DNA of 64,000 bases from Pseudonocardia terrae (lineage in GTDB: Bacteria; Actinomycetota; Actinomycetes; Mycobacteriales; Pseudonocardiaceae): contig NZ_JAJTTE010000001.1 in assembly GCF_021343995.1 (NCBI RefSeq), positions 124,001 to 188,000 of the forward strand, written 5' to 3'. The notes below the pieces were generated by a model. That model worked only from the letters and a program-made list of their open reading frames with translations. It did not search any database and was not told where the DNA came from. The position numbers and the translations under genes were made by a program. Shown here in pieces: positions 53,640 through 63,346 of the stretch (positions are counted from its first letter, which is position 1; the number at the start of each line of letters is the position of its first letter).

Positions 53640-55733
53640 TCAGGACTTGCCGAGGCTCGCCCGGGCCGCGTCCACGACGGCCTCCGGCGTGAAGCCGAAC
53701 TTCTCGAAGAGCGTGGCCGCGTCGGCGCTGGCGCCGTAGTGCTCGATGCTCACGATCCGCCCGGCGTCGCCGACGAACCGGTACCACGGCATCGCGATGC
53801 CCGCCTCGACCGCGACCCGCGCCTTCACCGACGGCGGGAGCACGGAGTCGCGGTACGCGGCGTCCTGCGCGTCGAACCACTCCACGCAGGGCATGGACAC
53901 CACACGAGTGGCAACGCCGTCGGCCTCGAGGGTCTTCCGGGCGGCGACCGCCAGCCGGACCTCGGAACCGGTGGCGATGATCACGACCTGCGGGTCGCCG
54001 TTCGAGGCGTCGGCCAGCACGTAGCCGCCCTTCTTGACGCCCTCGGCCGACGTGCCCTCCAGGGTGGGCACGTTCTGGCGGGTGAGCGCCATGCCGACGG
54101 GGCCGTCCTGCCACTCGATCGTGGCCTTCCAGCCGGCGGCGGTCTCGTTGGCGTCGGCCGGCCGCAGCACCGAGAGGTTCGGGATGGCGCGCAGCGCGGC
54201 GAGGTGCTCGATCGGCTGGTGCGTGGGGCCGTCCTCGCCGAGGCCGATCGAGTCGTGCGTCCACACGAAGATGGCCGCGCTCTTCATCAGTGACCCGAGC
54301 CGCACCGCGGGCCGCATGTAGTCGCTGAACTGCAGGAACGTGCCGCCGTAGGGGCGGGTCGGCCCGTGCAGGGCGATGCCGTTGAGGATCGCGCCCATCG
54401 CGTGCTCGCGGACGCCGAAGTGCAGCGTGCGGCCGTAGGGGTTGGCGTTCCACATCTTGGTGGCGGCGCTCTTGGGGCCGAACGAGTCGGCGCCCTCCAT
54501 GGTGGTGTTGTTGCTCTCGGCCAGGTCGGCCGAGCCGCCCCACAGCTCCGGGAGCACCGGGGCCAGGGCCTTCAGCACCTCGCCCGACGCCTTGCGCGTG
54601 GCCAGGCCCTTGGCGTCCGGCTCCCAGGTGGGCAGCGCGTCGGCCCAGCCCTCCGGCAGGGCGTTGGCCAGCAGCCGGTCGAACAGCTGCTTGCGCTCCG
54701 GCTCGCGCATGGCCCAGTCGTCGAAGGCGTTGCGCCAGTGGTCGATGGCGCCGCCCTGCCGCTCGCCGACCGAGCGGGTGTGCTCGAGCACCTCGGGGGC
54801 GATCTGGAAGCTCTTGTCCGGGTCGAAGCCCAGGATGCGCTTCACCTCGGCGACCTCGTCGGCACCCAGCGCGGAGCCGTGCGCCTTGCCGGTGTTCATC
54901 TTGGTGGGTGCCGGATAGCCGATGACCGTCCGGAGCAGGATGAACGACGGGCGGGTGGTCTCGGCCTTGGCGTTCTCGATCGCCTCGAGGATGCCGCTGA
55001 CGTTCTCGCCGCCCTCGACGACCTGGACGTGCCAGCCGTACGCCTCGTACCGCTTCGCGGTGTCCTCGGACAGCGCGATGGTGGTGTCGTCCTCGATGGA
55101 GATCTGGTTGTCGTCGTAGAAGACGACGAGGTTGCCCAGCTCCTGGCGGCCCGCGAAGGACGACGCCTCGCTGGTCACGCCCTCCTCGATGTCCCCGTCG
55201 GAGGCGATGACGTAGATGAAGTGGTCGAACGGCGAGGCGCCCTCGGGCGTGTCCGGGTCGAACAGGCCTCGCTCGCGCCGCGAGGCGACGGCCATGCCGA
55301 CCGCGGAGGACAGGCCCTGGCCGAGCGGACCGGTCGTCATCTCGACGCCGTTGGGGGTCGCCTCGAGCTCCGGGTGTCCCGGGGTCTTGGAGCCCCAGGT
55401 CCGCAGCGCCTCGAGGTCCTCCATCTCCATGCCGTAGCCGGCGAGGAAGAGCTGGATGTAGAGGGTGAGGCTGGAGTGGCCGGCGGAGAGCACGAGCCGG
55501 TCGCGCCCGACCCAGCCCGGGTCGGTCGGGTCGTGGCGCATCACGCGCTGGTAGAGCAGGTATGCGAGCGGCGCGAGGCTCATCGCGGTGCCGGGGTGGC
55601 CGCTCCCGCACTTCTGCACGGCGTCGGCGGCGAGCACGCGGATCGTGTCGACGGCCCGCTTGTCCAGCTCGGTCCAGTCGTCCGGGACATGCGCGCGGGT
55701 CAGTGCAGCGATGTCGGGCTCCGTCACAGACAC
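53640..55733 (-). CDS. tkt: transketolase
   Basis: A 697-residue thiamine diphosphate enzyme of the non-oxidative pentose phosphate pathway. The TPP/metal segment [19 protein letters not shown], the [13 protein letters not shown] loop, the activating Glu in FGVREHAMG and the C-terminal domain ([12 protein letters not shown]) are all present. The GTG at 55733 ([11 protein letters not shown]) has AGGAG 8 bases upstream; the GTG two codons later is an alternative, and a longer in-frame extension lacks homology. It heads the operon tkt-tal-pgi-like-zwf-opcA-pgl. A -10 (TATTGT) is 122 bases upstream. Confidence 0.97.
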   Translation of the reverse strand: MSVTEPDIAALTRAHVPDDWTELDKRAVDTIRVLAADAVQKCGSGHPGTAMSLAPLAYLLYQRVMRHDPTDPGWVGRDRLVLSAGHSSLTLYIQLFLAGYGMEMEDLEALRTWGSKTPGHPELEATPNGVEMTTGPLGQGLSSAVGMAVASRRERGLFDPDTPEGASPFDHFIYVIASDGDIEEGVTSEASSFAGRQELGNLVVFYDDNQISIEDDTTIALSEDTAKRYEAYGWHVQVVEGGENVSGILEAIENAKAETTRPSFILLRTVIGYPAPTKMNTGKAHGSALGADEVAEVKRILGFDPDKSFQIAPEVLEHTRSVGERQGGAIDHWRNAFDDWAMREPERKQLFDRLLANALPEGWADALPTWEPDAKGLATRKASGEVLKALAPVLPELWGGSADLAESNNTTMEGADSFGPKSAATKMWNANPYGRTLHFGVREHAMGAILNGIALHGPTRPYGGTFLQFSDYMRPAVRLGSLMKSAAIFVWTHDSIGLGEDGPTHQPIEHLAALRAIPNLSVLRPADANETAAGWKATIEWQDGPVGMALTRQNVPTLEGTSAEGVKKGGYVLADASNGDPQVVIIATGSEVRLAVAARKTLEADGVATRVVSMPCVEWFDAQDAAYRDSVLPPSVKARVAVEAGIAMPWYRFVGDAGRIVSIEHYGASADAATLFEKFGFTPEAVVDAARASLGKS

Positions 55734-55855
55734 GCCTGAAGCTCCTGTCCTCGTGGGTGGGGAGCGCCGATCTACCCGGCGGGGTGTCGTCCATGCCCCC
55801 CGCCCCGCCACGGCTTCCGCGACGTGGTCCGATCGGCGCGTCCGGCTCGCCCCGG

Positions 55856-55861
55856 ACAATA
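55856..55861 (-). promoter_or_regulatory. candidate -10 box of the tkt operon
   Basis: TATTGT on the minus strand fits TANNNT; the leader would be about 115 nt. Confidence 0.45.
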
Positions 55862-55958
55862 GCCCTCGCGGGGTAGCCGGCGCCCCCACCGGAGTCGGTC
55901 GGCCACTCAGCTCTCACCGACCGGACTACCCGGGGACCCCGGCGCGCACTCCACCGGT

Positions 55959-55964
55959 TAGCAT
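55959..55964 (+). promoter_or_regulatory. candidate -10 box of ctaB
   Basis: TAGCAT fits TANNNT; the leader would be about 90 nt. Confidence 0.45.
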
Positions 55965-56061
55965 CGACGCGTTGTAGAAGTCGGTCCGTGGGCTGTGGGT
56001 TCGACACGGGCCGGTGGACGCGGCACCCACCACTGTCCGTCGGCGAGCGAGGTAGCAACTG

Positions 56062-57033
56062 GTGAGCGCACCCGTCTCACACCGGGGAGCGGCCGAGAGG
56101 CCCGACCGGACGGGACCCCCGGGGCCGGCGGCCCGCGGCCGGCTGGCGCGGTTCCGGGACACGGTGCGCGCCTATCTCGGTCTGACCAAGACCCGCATCA
56201 TCGAGCAGCTGCTCGTGGTCACGGTGCCGGCGATGATCCTCGCCCAGCGCGCGATCCCCTCGGTCTGGCTGATCCTGGCCACGCTCGTCGGCGGTGCGAT
56301 GGCCGCCGCGAGCGCGCACGCGCTGAACTGCGTGGTCGACGCGGACATCGACGCCAAGATGAAGCGCACGTCGCGCCGGCCCACCGCCCGCGGCGAGGTG
56401 CCGCGGCGCAACGCGCTGATCTTCGGCCTGGTGCTCGGCGCGCTGTCGGCGCTCTGGTTGTGGGCCACCACGAACCTGCTGTCGGCGCTGCTGTCGGTGG
56501 CCGCGATCGCGTTCTACGTGCTCGTCTACACGCTGGTGCTCAAGCGACGGACGTCGCAGAACATCGTGTGGGGCGGCGCAGCGGGGTGCATGCCGGTGGT
56601 CATCGGCTGGTCGGCCGTCACCGGCACGGTCGGGTGGCCCGCGCTGGTGATGTTCGGCGTCATCTTCTTCTGGACGCCGCCGCACTTCTGGGCGCTGGCC
56701 ATGAAGTACAAGGACGACTACGCGGCCGCCGAGGTGCCGATGCTGCCGGTCGTGGCCACGCCTCGGCAGGTGTCGGTGCGGATCGTCGCCTACTCGTGGG
56801 TGATGGCGCTCTGGACGTTCCTGCTGTTGCCGGTCACCTCGTGGGTCTACGCCGCGTTCGCGCTGGCCGGAGGCGCCTACTTCGTGATCACCGCGCACCG
56901 GCTGCACGCCGGGGTCAAGGCGGGCCGGGAGGTGGCGCCGATGCGGCTGTTCCACCTGTCCAACCTCTACCTCTGCGGCCTCTTCCTCACCATCGCCGTC
57001 GACGCCGCGATCGGGCTGCCCACCGTCTTCTGA
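56062..57033 (+). CDS. ctaB: protohaem IX farnesyltransferase (haem O synthase)
   Basis: A 323-residue UbiA-type membrane prenyltransferase that adds a farnesyl group to haem b for cytochrome oxidase. The Asp-rich motifs are visible: [15 protein letters not shown] at about residue 94 and [12 protein letters not shown] near residue 217. About eight to nine hydrophobic helices follow a 35-residue hydrophilic N-terminus; [13 protein letters not shown] is a family hallmark. The GTG at 56062 lies after GAGGTAGCAACTG. Its partner ctaA is 3.5 kb downstream. Its place next to tkt is conserved in actinobacteria. Confidence 0.96.
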   Translation: MSAPVSHRGAAERPDRTGPPGPAARGRLARFRDTVRAYLGLTKTRIIEQLLVVTVPAMILAQRAIPSVWLILATLVGGAMAAASAHALNCVVDADIDAKMKRTSRRPTARGEVPRRNALIFGLVLGALSALWLWATTNLLSALLSVAAIAFYVLVYTLVLKRRTSQNIVWGGAAGCMPVVIGWSAVTGTVGWPALVMFGVIFFWTPPHFWALAMKYKDDYAAAEVPMLPVVATPRQVSVRIVAYSWVMALWTFLLLPVTSWVYAAFALAGGAYFVITAHRLHAGVKAGREVAPMRLFHLSNLYLCGLFLTIAVDAAIGLPTVF

Positions 57034-57068
57034 CCCCGCTCCCGACCCGCGGGTCGGCACGTCCCGTC

Positions 57069-57112
57069 CACCGAACCCCACATCCCCGTCGCCCGGGATG
57101 TGGGGTTCGGTG
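57069..57112. terminator. strong bidirectional terminator, ctaB / S9 peptidase gene
   Basis: A perfect 18-bp stem (CACCGAACCCCACATCCC with its complement, 57095-57112) and an 8-base loop lie between convergent genes, followed by TTCC. Confidence 0.88.
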
Positions 57113-57124
57113 TTCCGGCGGGCC

Positions 57125-59140
57125 TCAGCGCAGCAGGTCGGGCGTCCGCCACGGCGCGCCGAGGACGTGGTGGGCCAGGAAGGCGTACACGGTCTCGTAC
57201 CAGAGCGCGGCGTGCTGGGGCGTGAGCACCCAGTGGTTCTCGTCCGGGAAGTACAGGAACCGGTGCGGGTTCTCCGCGGGGTCCGCGACGCGGGACTGCA
57301 GGTCCCACCACAGCCGCAGGCCCTCGCCGATCGGGACGCGGTAGTCCTTGTCGCCGTGGATCACCAGCATCGGCGTGGTGATCGCGTCGACGTGGTGGTG
57401 CGGGCTGTTCGCCGCCGCCATCTCCGGCGTCATCTCGATGAGCCAGTAGTCGGCGAAGTCCGTGGTCGGGCCGAACTGGTCGAGCGCCCACAGGCTGGCG
57501 TGCGTGACGATCGCGCGGAAGCGGTCGGTGTGCCCGGCGATCCAGTTGGCCATGTAGCCGCCGAACGAGCCGCCCATGGCCGCGGTGCGGGAGGCATCGA
57601 CCTCCGGCAGCGCCGCCGCCGCGTCCGTGATCGCCATCAGGTCGGTGAACGGCGGGCCGCCCCACGCGCCCCAGCCGCGCTGCACGAAGTCCTGGCCGTA
57701 GCCGGTGGACAGCGCCGGGTCCGGCAGCAGCACGGCGTAGCCGCGGGCCGCCATCAGCCACGGGTTCCACCGCCACTGCCAGGCGTTCCAGCTGCTCAGC
57801 GGGCCGCCGTGGACCCACAGCAGGAGCGGGGCGGGCCCGTCGGTGTCCGGCAGCACGAGCCAGGCGCGCAGCGGCGATCCGTCCTCCGCGGTGACGGTGA
57901 CCTCGGTGAGAGTGCCCGGCAACGTCGGTGCCTCGGCGGGGCCGGGCAGCGGCGTGGGCTCCTGGTAGGCGGCGTGCGCGTCGAGCCGGACCGGGGCGGG
58001 CGGGCTGTCGACGGCCGAGCGCAGCGCGTAGACGCTCGTGCCGTCGGGGGAGACGACGGGGTCGGTGTAGGCGCCGTGGTCGCCGGTCAGCCGCGTGACG
58101 GCGCCCGTGCCGACCTCGACGCGGAACAGCGGGGCGCGGCCCTGCTCGTCGGCCGTGACGATGAGCGCGGACGCATCCGGGGTCCAGGTCAGCTCGCCCG
58201 GCCACCGGTCCCAGTCGGCGGCGAGCTCGCTGGGCTGGCCGCCGGCGAGCGGGACCAGGACGAGCGTCATCCGCGGGGCCCGCTCCGGGGTGGAGCGACG
58301 GGTGCGGACCGCGGCGACGGTCCGGCCGTCGGGGCTGACGCGCGGGGTGCCGTAGTCGTGGTCCGCGTCGTCGAGCAGCATGCGGCGCTCGCCGGTGGTG
58401 GTGTCGAACGCGACCACGACCGCGCGGGACGCGCCGCGGCCGTCGGACACGCTCCAGCCGCTCACCGCGGTGCGGCCGTCGGACGCGATGTCGGCGGTGG
58501 TGTCGACGAGCGTGCGTCCGGGCGCCGGGGTGAGGTCGGTCCACGGCGCACCCGGGTGGGCCGCCAGCAGCCGGGCCTCGTCGGGGCCGAGGTCGTGATC
58601 CCAGAACCGGACCGGGTAGCCGTCGTGCAGGATCGCCGCGATGTTCTTCTCGCTGCGCGCCTTGCGGCGGGCGGCGTCGTCCTCGCCGGTCACGGCTCCT
58701 GGGAGGGTCGCCGAGGTCACCAGCACGGTGCCCGCCTCGCGGGCGACGTGCGGCGCGGCGATCCCGCCCGGACGGGTCCGGACGACGTGCGCCTCGCCGC
58801 CACCCGCGGGCAGCGTCCACAGCGCCGCCGTGTCGGGGGCTTCGGGCGCCGCGTCGGGATCGACGCGCGCGGAGACGAAGAGGAGGTCACCCTCGGGGGT
58901 GAAGACGGGCGAGGACTCGCCCTTCGGGCCGCGGGTGAGCCGGCGTGCCGGCGCCTTGCCCGTCGGGTCGACCTCCCACAGCGCGGGCCGCCACGCGGTC
59001 CGGTCGCGGTCGAGGCCGGCGACCGTGGTGACCAGCCGCGACCCGTCGGGGGAGAGGGCCAGCCCGGCGAGACGGGGGAGCGCGACGAACGACTGCGGGT
59101 CGGCGAACGGGGACTCGGGTTCGGTCGGAGCATCGGACAC
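57125..59140 (-). CDS. S9-family serine peptidase (prolyl oligopeptidase / acylaminoacyl peptidase type)
   Basis: A 671-residue cytoplasmic peptidase. The N-terminal part (about 15-400) has repeated blade-like beta segments (LSPDGSRLVTT, VSPDGRTVAAV, VSPDGTSVYAL) typical of a seven-bladed propeller, and the C-terminal part is an alpha/beta-hydrolase. The triad is Ser in GGSFGGYMANW, Asp in HGDKDYRVP and His in DENHWV. No signal peptide is seen, so it probably degrades short peptides inside the cell. A GTG starts the gene. A minus-strand AT-rich patch (GTAGGTATGG) lies just before it, suggesting a very short or absent leader. Confidence 0.88.
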   Translation of the reverse strand: MSDAPTEPESPFADPQSFVALPRLAGLALSPDGSRLVTTVAGLDRDRTAWRPALWEVDPTGKAPARRLTRGPKGESSPVFTPEGDLLFVSARVDPDAAPEAPDTAALWTLPAGGGEAHVVRTRPGGIAAPHVAREAGTVLVTSATLPGAVTGEDDAARRKARSEKNIAAILHDGYPVRFWDHDLGPDEARLLAAHPGAPWTDLTPAPGRTLVDTTADIASDGRTAVSGWSVSDGRGASRAVVVAFDTTTGERRMLLDDADHDYGTPRVSPDGRTVAAVRTRRSTPERAPRMTLVLVPLAGGQPSELAADWDRWPGELTWTPDASALIVTADEQGRAPLFRVEVGTGAVTRLTGDHGAYTDPVVSPDGTSVYALRSAVDSPPAPVRLDAHAAYQEPTPLPGPAEAPTLPGTLTEVTVTAEDGSPLRAWLVLPDTDGPAPLLLWVHGGPLSSWNAWQWRWNPWLMAARGYAVLLPDPALSTGYGQDFVQRGWGAWGGPPFTDLMAITDAAAALPEVDASRTAAMGGSFGGYMANWIAGHTDRFRAIVTHASLWALDQFGPTTDFADYWLIEMTPEMAAANSPHHHVDAITTPMLVIHGDKDYRVPIGEGLRLWWDLQSRVADPAENPHRFLYFPDENHWVLTPQHAALWYETVYAFLAHHVLGAPWRTPDLLR

Positions 59141-59250
59141 GTGCCATACCTACACCGTCCCGTCCGTGTCCCGTCCGTCCGGAGGGGAGGGCTCCAGCGG
59201 TCCGCCGCGGTGCGCCGACAATGGTCGCGGCACGACGGAAGGGGAGACGA

Positions 59251-60465
59251 GTGACGTCAGCACGGACGGCAGCGACGGCCGGGCGGCCGGTGATGAGCAG
59301 GGGCGCCGGGACCGCGGTGGTCGCCGTGACGTTCGTCGTCACGATGATCGGCACCACGCTGCCGACGCCGCTGTACCCGCTCTACGAGCAGCGGTACGGG
59401 TTCGGCGGGCTCATGGTCACGGTCGTCTTCGCGACCTACGCCGTGGGCGTCGCCGCCGCCCTGGTGGTGCTCGGCAACCTCTCCGACCGGATCGGGCGCC
59501 GGCCCGTGCTGCTCGTCGGGTTGGCGGCGGCGGTGGTCAGCTCGCTGGTGTTCCTGATCCCCGCGGAGCCGGCGCTGTTCGTGGGGCGCTTCCTGTCGGG
59601 GATCTCCGCGGGCGTGTTCACCGGCACGGCCACGGCGACGATCATCGACCTGGCCCGCGAGGACCGGAAGGCGCGGGCGGGGCTCGTCGCGGCCGCCGTC
59701 AACATGCTGGGGCTGGGTCTCGGGCCCGTGCTGGCCGGGATCCTCGCCGAGTACGCGCCGCTGCCCCTCGACCTGTCGTACCTCGTGCACGCCGCGCTGG
59801 TGGTCGTCGCGGCGGTGGCGCTGTGGTTCGTCCCCGAGCCCGTCGAGGAGCGGGGATCGTTCCGGATCGAGCCGCTGAAGGTCGGCGGGGTGCCGCCGGA
59901 GGTGCGCGGGGTGTTCGTGCGGGCCGCCGTCGGCGGGTTCGCGGGGTTCGCCGTGCTGGGCCTGTTCACCGCGGTGTCGCCGTCCGTGCTGGTCCAGGTG
60001 ATGGGCCGGCCCGGCCATGTCGTCGTCGGGCTCGTGGTGTTCGTGATGCTGGGCGCGTCGGCGCTGGGCCAGGTGCTGTCGGGTGCCGTGCCCGAGCGGG
60101 TGGCGCTGCCGGGCGGCTGCGGCGGGCTGGCCGTCGGCGCCGCGCTGATCGGGACCGGCATCGCGACGGCCTCGCTCGCCGTGTTCTGCATCGGCGCCGC
60201 GATCGCGGGGCTGGGCCAGGGGATGAGCTTCCGGGCCGGGCTGGGCGCGGTCGGTTCGCGGGCCCCGCAGGCCGTGCGCGGCGCGGTGGTCGCGACCTTC
60301 TTCCTGGTCCTCTACGTGGCCATCTCGCTGCCGGTGATCGGCGTCGGTGCGGCCTCCCAGGCGTTCGGGCTGGTGCCGGCGGGCGTGGTGTTCTCGGGCA
60401 TCGTCGCGGTGCTGGCGCTGGTCGCGGTCGCGCTCACCGTGCGGGCGAGCCGCCGGGCGGGCTGA
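59251..60465 (+). CDS. MFS transporter
   Basis: A 404-residue major facilitator with about 12 transmembrane helices. Motif A is clear in GNLSDRIGRRPVLLVG between helices 2 and 3; the region RFLSGISAGVFTGTATATII is helix 4-5. The first segment has TLPTPLYPLYEQRYGFG, also seen in sugar and drug exporters of this type. The substrate cannot be told. The GTG at 59251 has GGGGAG about 5 bases upstream; an upstream in-frame ATG (59221) would add 10 Arg-rich residues. It is divergent from the peptidase and stands alone. Confidence 0.82.
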   Translation: MTSARTAATAGRPVMSRGAGTAVVAVTFVVTMIGTTLPTPLYPLYEQRYGFGGLMVTVVFATYAVGVAAALVVLGNLSDRIGRRPVLLVGLAAAVVSSLVFLIPAEPALFVGRFLSGISAGVFTGTATATIIDLAREDRKARAGLVAAAVNMLGLGLGPVLAGILAEYAPLPLDLSYLVHAALVVVAAVALWFVPEPVEERGSFRIEPLKVGGVPPEVRGVFVRAAVGGFAGFAVLGLFTAVSPSVLVQVMGRPGHVVVGLVVFVMLGASALGQVLSGAVPERVALPGGCGGLAVGAALIGTGIATASLAVFCIGAAIAGLGQGMSFRAGLGAVGSRAPQAVRGAVVATFFLVLYVAISLPVIGVGAASQAFGLVPAGVVFSGIVAVLALVAVALTVRASRRAG

Positions 60466-60559
60466 GCCCGGCCGTCGTGGAAGCCCGAACAGCGCCGGCC
60501 CGGCGCCGGCCCACGGGAAGGCCGTCCCGGCCGCGGGGACCCGAGGGCGGCTCAGGCAG

Positions 60560-60575
60560 GAGGCGCAGGCGCCTC
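60560..60575. terminator. hairpin at the MFS / ctaA convergence
   Basis: GAGGCGC-AG-GCGCCTC forms a short perfect inverted repeat that includes the last bases of ctaA. It may terminate both convergent transcripts; the 2-base loop makes it a weaker candidate than the other terminators. Confidence 0.4.
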
Positions 60576-61530
60576 AGCGGCTGGCGGCGAGGGTGGGCTC
60601 GGTGGTCGGGGCCTCGACGGTCGCCGGGGCGGGCGCGCGGTGACTCGTGGCCGCCCAGACCCCCGCGGCGGCGGCGGTGGTCAGAGCCGCACCGAGCACG
60701 TGCAGGGCCACCAGCACCTCGGGCACACCCAGCGCGTACTGGACGCCGCCGAGAGCACCCTGCGCCAGCACGACCGCCACGAGCAGGCCGAAGCGGCGCT
60801 TCAGACGGGCGTCGGCGCCGGCCGTCCACAGCGCGAAGCCGAGGCCGACGACCAGCCCGAGGTAGGCGAAGAGCAGGTCCGCGTGCAGCTGGGCCAGCGC
60901 GGGCACGCCGATGCCCAGACGCGGGGTGGCGGCGTCGCCGGCGTGCGGACCCGCGGCCGTGACGAGGGTGCCGGCGACCAGCAGGCCGCCGAGCACCACG
61001 GTGCTGACCACGGTCAGCAGGCGCACCGGCCGCGGGACGGTCCGGGTCACGGGACCGCCCGCAGTGGCCTCGTCGATGAGCTGGACGGCCAGCCAGACCA
61101 GGATCGTCGAGGCCAGGAAGTGCGGCATCACGCTCCACCACACCAGACCGGCGAGCACCGTCATCCCGCCGATGACCGCCTGCGCGACCACACCGAGGGG
61201 CATCGCCAGCGCGAGCCAGGTGAGCCGGCGGCGGCGCGGGCGCACGGTGAGCGCGGCGAGGAAGGTCACGATGGACACGACCACGAGGAACGCCGACAGC
61301 AGCCGGTTGCCGAACTCGGTCCACTGGGTGAGCGTGGCGATCTCGGGGTGCGGCTCGGGGACCAGGGAGCCGGGGAAGCAGTTGGGCCACGTCGGGCAGC
61401 CCAGGCCGGAGCCGGTCACCCGGACCACGGCACCGGTGACCATGATCCCGGCCTGACCGATCAGCGCCAGGATCGCCAGCCGCCGCATCCAGAGCGGGGA
61501 CGTCGCCGGCACGCGCCGCAGGAGGTTCAC
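60574..61530 (-). CDS. ctaA: haem A synthase
   Basis: A 318-residue protein with eight membrane helices in two four-helix halves; it oxidises the haem O methyl group to give haem A. The paired Cys45 and Cys51 lie in TGSGLGCPTWPNCFPG, the extracellular loop disulfide. Haem ligands His137 (MPHFLA), His216 (AQLHADLL) and His277 (VALHVLG) are present. The first ligand position, His of the EYxHR-type motif, is Asn75 in QWTEFGNRLLS; Glu72 and Arg76 are kept. I recall a similar Asn in other actinobacteria. The gene begins with GTG next to a -10 box and is probably leaderless. Confidence 0.93.
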   Translation of the reverse strand: MNLLRRVPATSPLWMRRLAILALIGQAGIMVTGAVVRVTGSGLGCPTWPNCFPGSLVPEPHPEIATLTQWTEFGNRLLSAFLVVVSIVTFLAALTVRPRRRRLTWLALAMPLGVVAQAVIGGMTVLAGLVWWSVMPHFLASTILVWLAVQLIDEATAGGPVTRTVPRPVRLLTVVSTVVLGGLLVAGTLVTAAGPHAGDAATPRLGIGVPALAQLHADLLFAYLGLVVGLGFALWTAGADARLKRRFGLLVAVVLAQGALGGVQYALGVPEVLVALHVLGAALTTAAAAGVWAATSHRAPAPATVEAPTTEPTLAASR

Positions 61531-61537
61531 ACTACAG

Positions 61538-61543
61538 ATGGTA
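61538..61543 (-). promoter_or_regulatory. -10 box of ctaA, probably leaderless
   Basis: The minus strand reads TACCAT, seven bases, then the GTG of ctaA, inside a short AT-rich patch. Confidence 0.55.
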
Positions 61544-61554
61544 GAAGATGCGCC

Positions 61555-62334
61555 TCAGCGCAGACGGACGGCCTTCACCGCGACCCCGCCGGCCACGACG
61601 GCCCACGCGACCAGCACCAGGACCGGCCCGATCCCGGGGGCGGTGCCGGCGACCAGCGGCGCGCGCAGCCCCTCGGCCAGTGCGCCCGACGGCAGCGCGG
61701 CGGCCACCGCGGCGACCCCCGACGGCAGCTGGTCGAGCGGGATCACGATGCCGCCCCCCAGCAGCAGCACGAACCACACGAGGTTGCCCACGGCCAGCAC
61801 GATCTCGGCCCGCAGCGTGCCGCCCAGCAGGATCCCCAGCGCGCCGAACGCGGCGCAGCCCAGCAGCAGCATCAGCAGGGCCCAGCCCACGCCGGCGGCG
61901 TCGGGCCGCCAGCCGAGCAGCGCCGCGACCACGCCGAGGACGACCAGCTGCACCACGACCACGGCCAGCACCGCGGCGAGCCGGCCCGCCACCAGGAGCC
62001 ACCGCGGCAGGGCGGTGGCGGCGAGCCGCCGGATCACGCCGTAGCGCCGGTCGAAGCCCAGCGCGATGGCCTGGCTGGTGAAGGCGGTGGACATCACCGC
62101 CAGCGCCAGCACCGACGGCACCACCGAGTTCACCCGCGGCTCGGGCAGCGGGACCACCCGCAGCACCGACAGCCCGACGAGCAGCACGACGGGGATCAGC
62201 AGGGTGAGCAGCACCTGCTCGCCGTTGCGCAGCGCCAGCCGGGTCTCGGTGCCCGCCTGGGCCAGCAGCATCCGGCCGAGCCGGCCCCGCCCGGGGGCGG
62301 GGGTGAAGGTGCCGGGTGCGAACAGCTCGGTCAC
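61555..62334 (-). CDS. ABC-2 type transporter permease
   Basis: A 259-residue membrane protein with about six helices, beginning with a hydrophilic 35-residue stretch. The segment FDRRYGVIRRLAATALPRWLL between helices 2 and 3 and GALGILLGGTLRAEIV are typical of ABC-2 exporters of the daunorubicin/DrrB type. It pairs with the ATPase upstream (GTGA overlap). An ABC-2 pair lies beside mptB and ctaA in mycobacteria too; its substrate is not known. Confidence 0.85.
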   Translation of the reverse strand: MTELFAPGTFTPAPGRGRLGRMLLAQAGTETRLALRNGEQVLLTLLIPVVLLVGLSVLRVVPLPEPRVNSVVPSVLALAVMSTAFTSQAIALGFDRRYGVIRRLAATALPRWLLVAGRLAAVLAVVVVQLVVLGVVAALLGWRPDAAGVGWALLMLLLGCAAFGALGILLGGTLRAEIVLAVGNLVWFVLLLGGGIVIPLDQLPSGVAAVAAALPSGALAEGLRAPLVAGTAPGIGPVLVLVAWAVVAGGVAVKAVRLR

Positions 62335-63332
62335 GACCGCAGCTCCCGTCCGGTCAGGTCCAGGAAGACGTCCTCGAGGCTGCGCCGCGCCACCTGGACG
62401 TCGTCGGCGAGGGCGCCCTGGCCGGCGCACCAGCCGGTGATCGCGGACAGGACGTGCGGGTCGATGCGCCCGCGGACGACGTAGCGGCCCGCCACGGTCT
62501 CGGCCGCGCGGTAGCCGGCGGGCAGCGCGGCGGTGAGGGCCTCGACGTCCATGCCGGTGCGGGCGCGGAACCGCAGCTCCTGCTCGTCGCCCCCGGCGGT
62601 GAGCTCGGTGGGGCTGCCGGCCGCGACGACCCGCCCGTGGTCGACGATCACGACCTCGTCGGCGAGGGCCTCGGCCTCCTCCATGAGGTGGGTGGTCAGC
62701 AGGACCCCGACCCCGTCCCGGCGCAGCGCGGAGACGAGCTCCCACACGACCCGGCGGGCCTGCGGATCCAGGCCGGCGGTCGGCTCGTCGAGCACCACGA
62801 CCTCGGGCCGCCCGACGACCGCGCACGCCAGGGCGAGCCGCTGCTGCTGACCACCGGAGAGCCGCTTGTAGGGGGTCCGGGTGGCGCCCGTGAGGCCCAG
62901 CACGTCGATCAGCCAGGCCGGGTCGAGCGGGTTCGCGGCGCAGGCGGCGACGAGCCGCAGCATCTCGCCCGCCTTGACGCCGGGGTAGGCGCCACCGCCC
63001 TGCGGCATGATCCCGATCCGCGCCCGCAGCGCGTCGGGCGCGCCGGCCGGGTCGAGCCCGAGCACGCGGACCTCGCCCTCGTCGGCGCGCTGGAAGCCGG
63101 TGCAGACCTCGATCGTGGTGGTCTTGCCCGCCCCGTTGGGACCGAGCAGCGCGAGCACCGTGCCACGGCGCAGGGTCAGGTCCAGCCCCGCGACGGCCGT
63201 GGTCGCGCCGAACCGCTTGACCAGGCCGCGCACGGACACGGCGGTGTCCGCGGCGCTGTCGGCTCTGTCTGGTCTGTCCGCGGCAGCGTCCGGAACGGCC
63301 TCGCCCGACCGGGCCGACGGGGGGATCTGCAC
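62331..63332 (-). CDS. ABC-2 type transporter ATP-binding protein
   Basis: A 333-residue ATPase. After a 30-residue acidic N-terminus: Walker A GPNGAGKTTT (about residues 64-73), Q-loop in GIMPQGGGAY, signature RLSGGQQQRLALA, Walker B VVVLDEPTAGLD and the H-loop LLTTHLMEEA. The C-terminal 100 residues match the DrrA-type extension. The GTG at 63332 lies 8 bases after a -10 box and has no Shine-Dalgarno, so the transcript is probably leaderless. The stop overlaps the permease start (GTGA). Confidence 0.92.
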   Translation of the reverse strand: MQIPPSARSGEAVPDAAADRPDRADSAADTAVSVRGLVKRFGATTAVAGLDLTLRRGTVLALLGPNGAGKTTTIEVCTGFQRADEGEVRVLGLDPAGAPDALRARIGIMPQGGGAYPGVKAGEMLRLVAACAANPLDPAWLIDVLGLTGATRTPYKRLSGGQQQRLALACAVVGRPEVVVLDEPTAGLDPQARRVVWELVSALRRDGVGVLLTTHLMEEAEALADEVVIVDHGRVVAAGSPTELTAGGDEQELRFRARTGMDVEALTAALPAGYRAAETVAGRYVVRGRIDPHVLSAITGWCAGQGALADDVQVARRSLEDVFLDLTGRELRS

Positions 63333-63340
63333 AACCGTCG

Positions 63341-63346
63341 AGTCTA
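63341..63346 (-). promoter_or_regulatory. -10 box of the ABC transporter operon overlapping the mptB stop codon
   Basis: The minus strand reads TAGACT, whose first three bases are the TAG stop of mptB, then eight bases, then the GTG of the ATPase. Confidence 0.55.

Larger units (their letters stand above)
55734..56061. other. divergent intergenic region, tkt / ctaB
   Basis: No gene is seen. On the minus strand TATTGT (complement of 55856-55861) is a likely tkt -10. On the plus strand TAGCAT (55959-55964) is a likely ctaB -10. Both lie in locally AT-richer patches. Confidence 0.5.
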
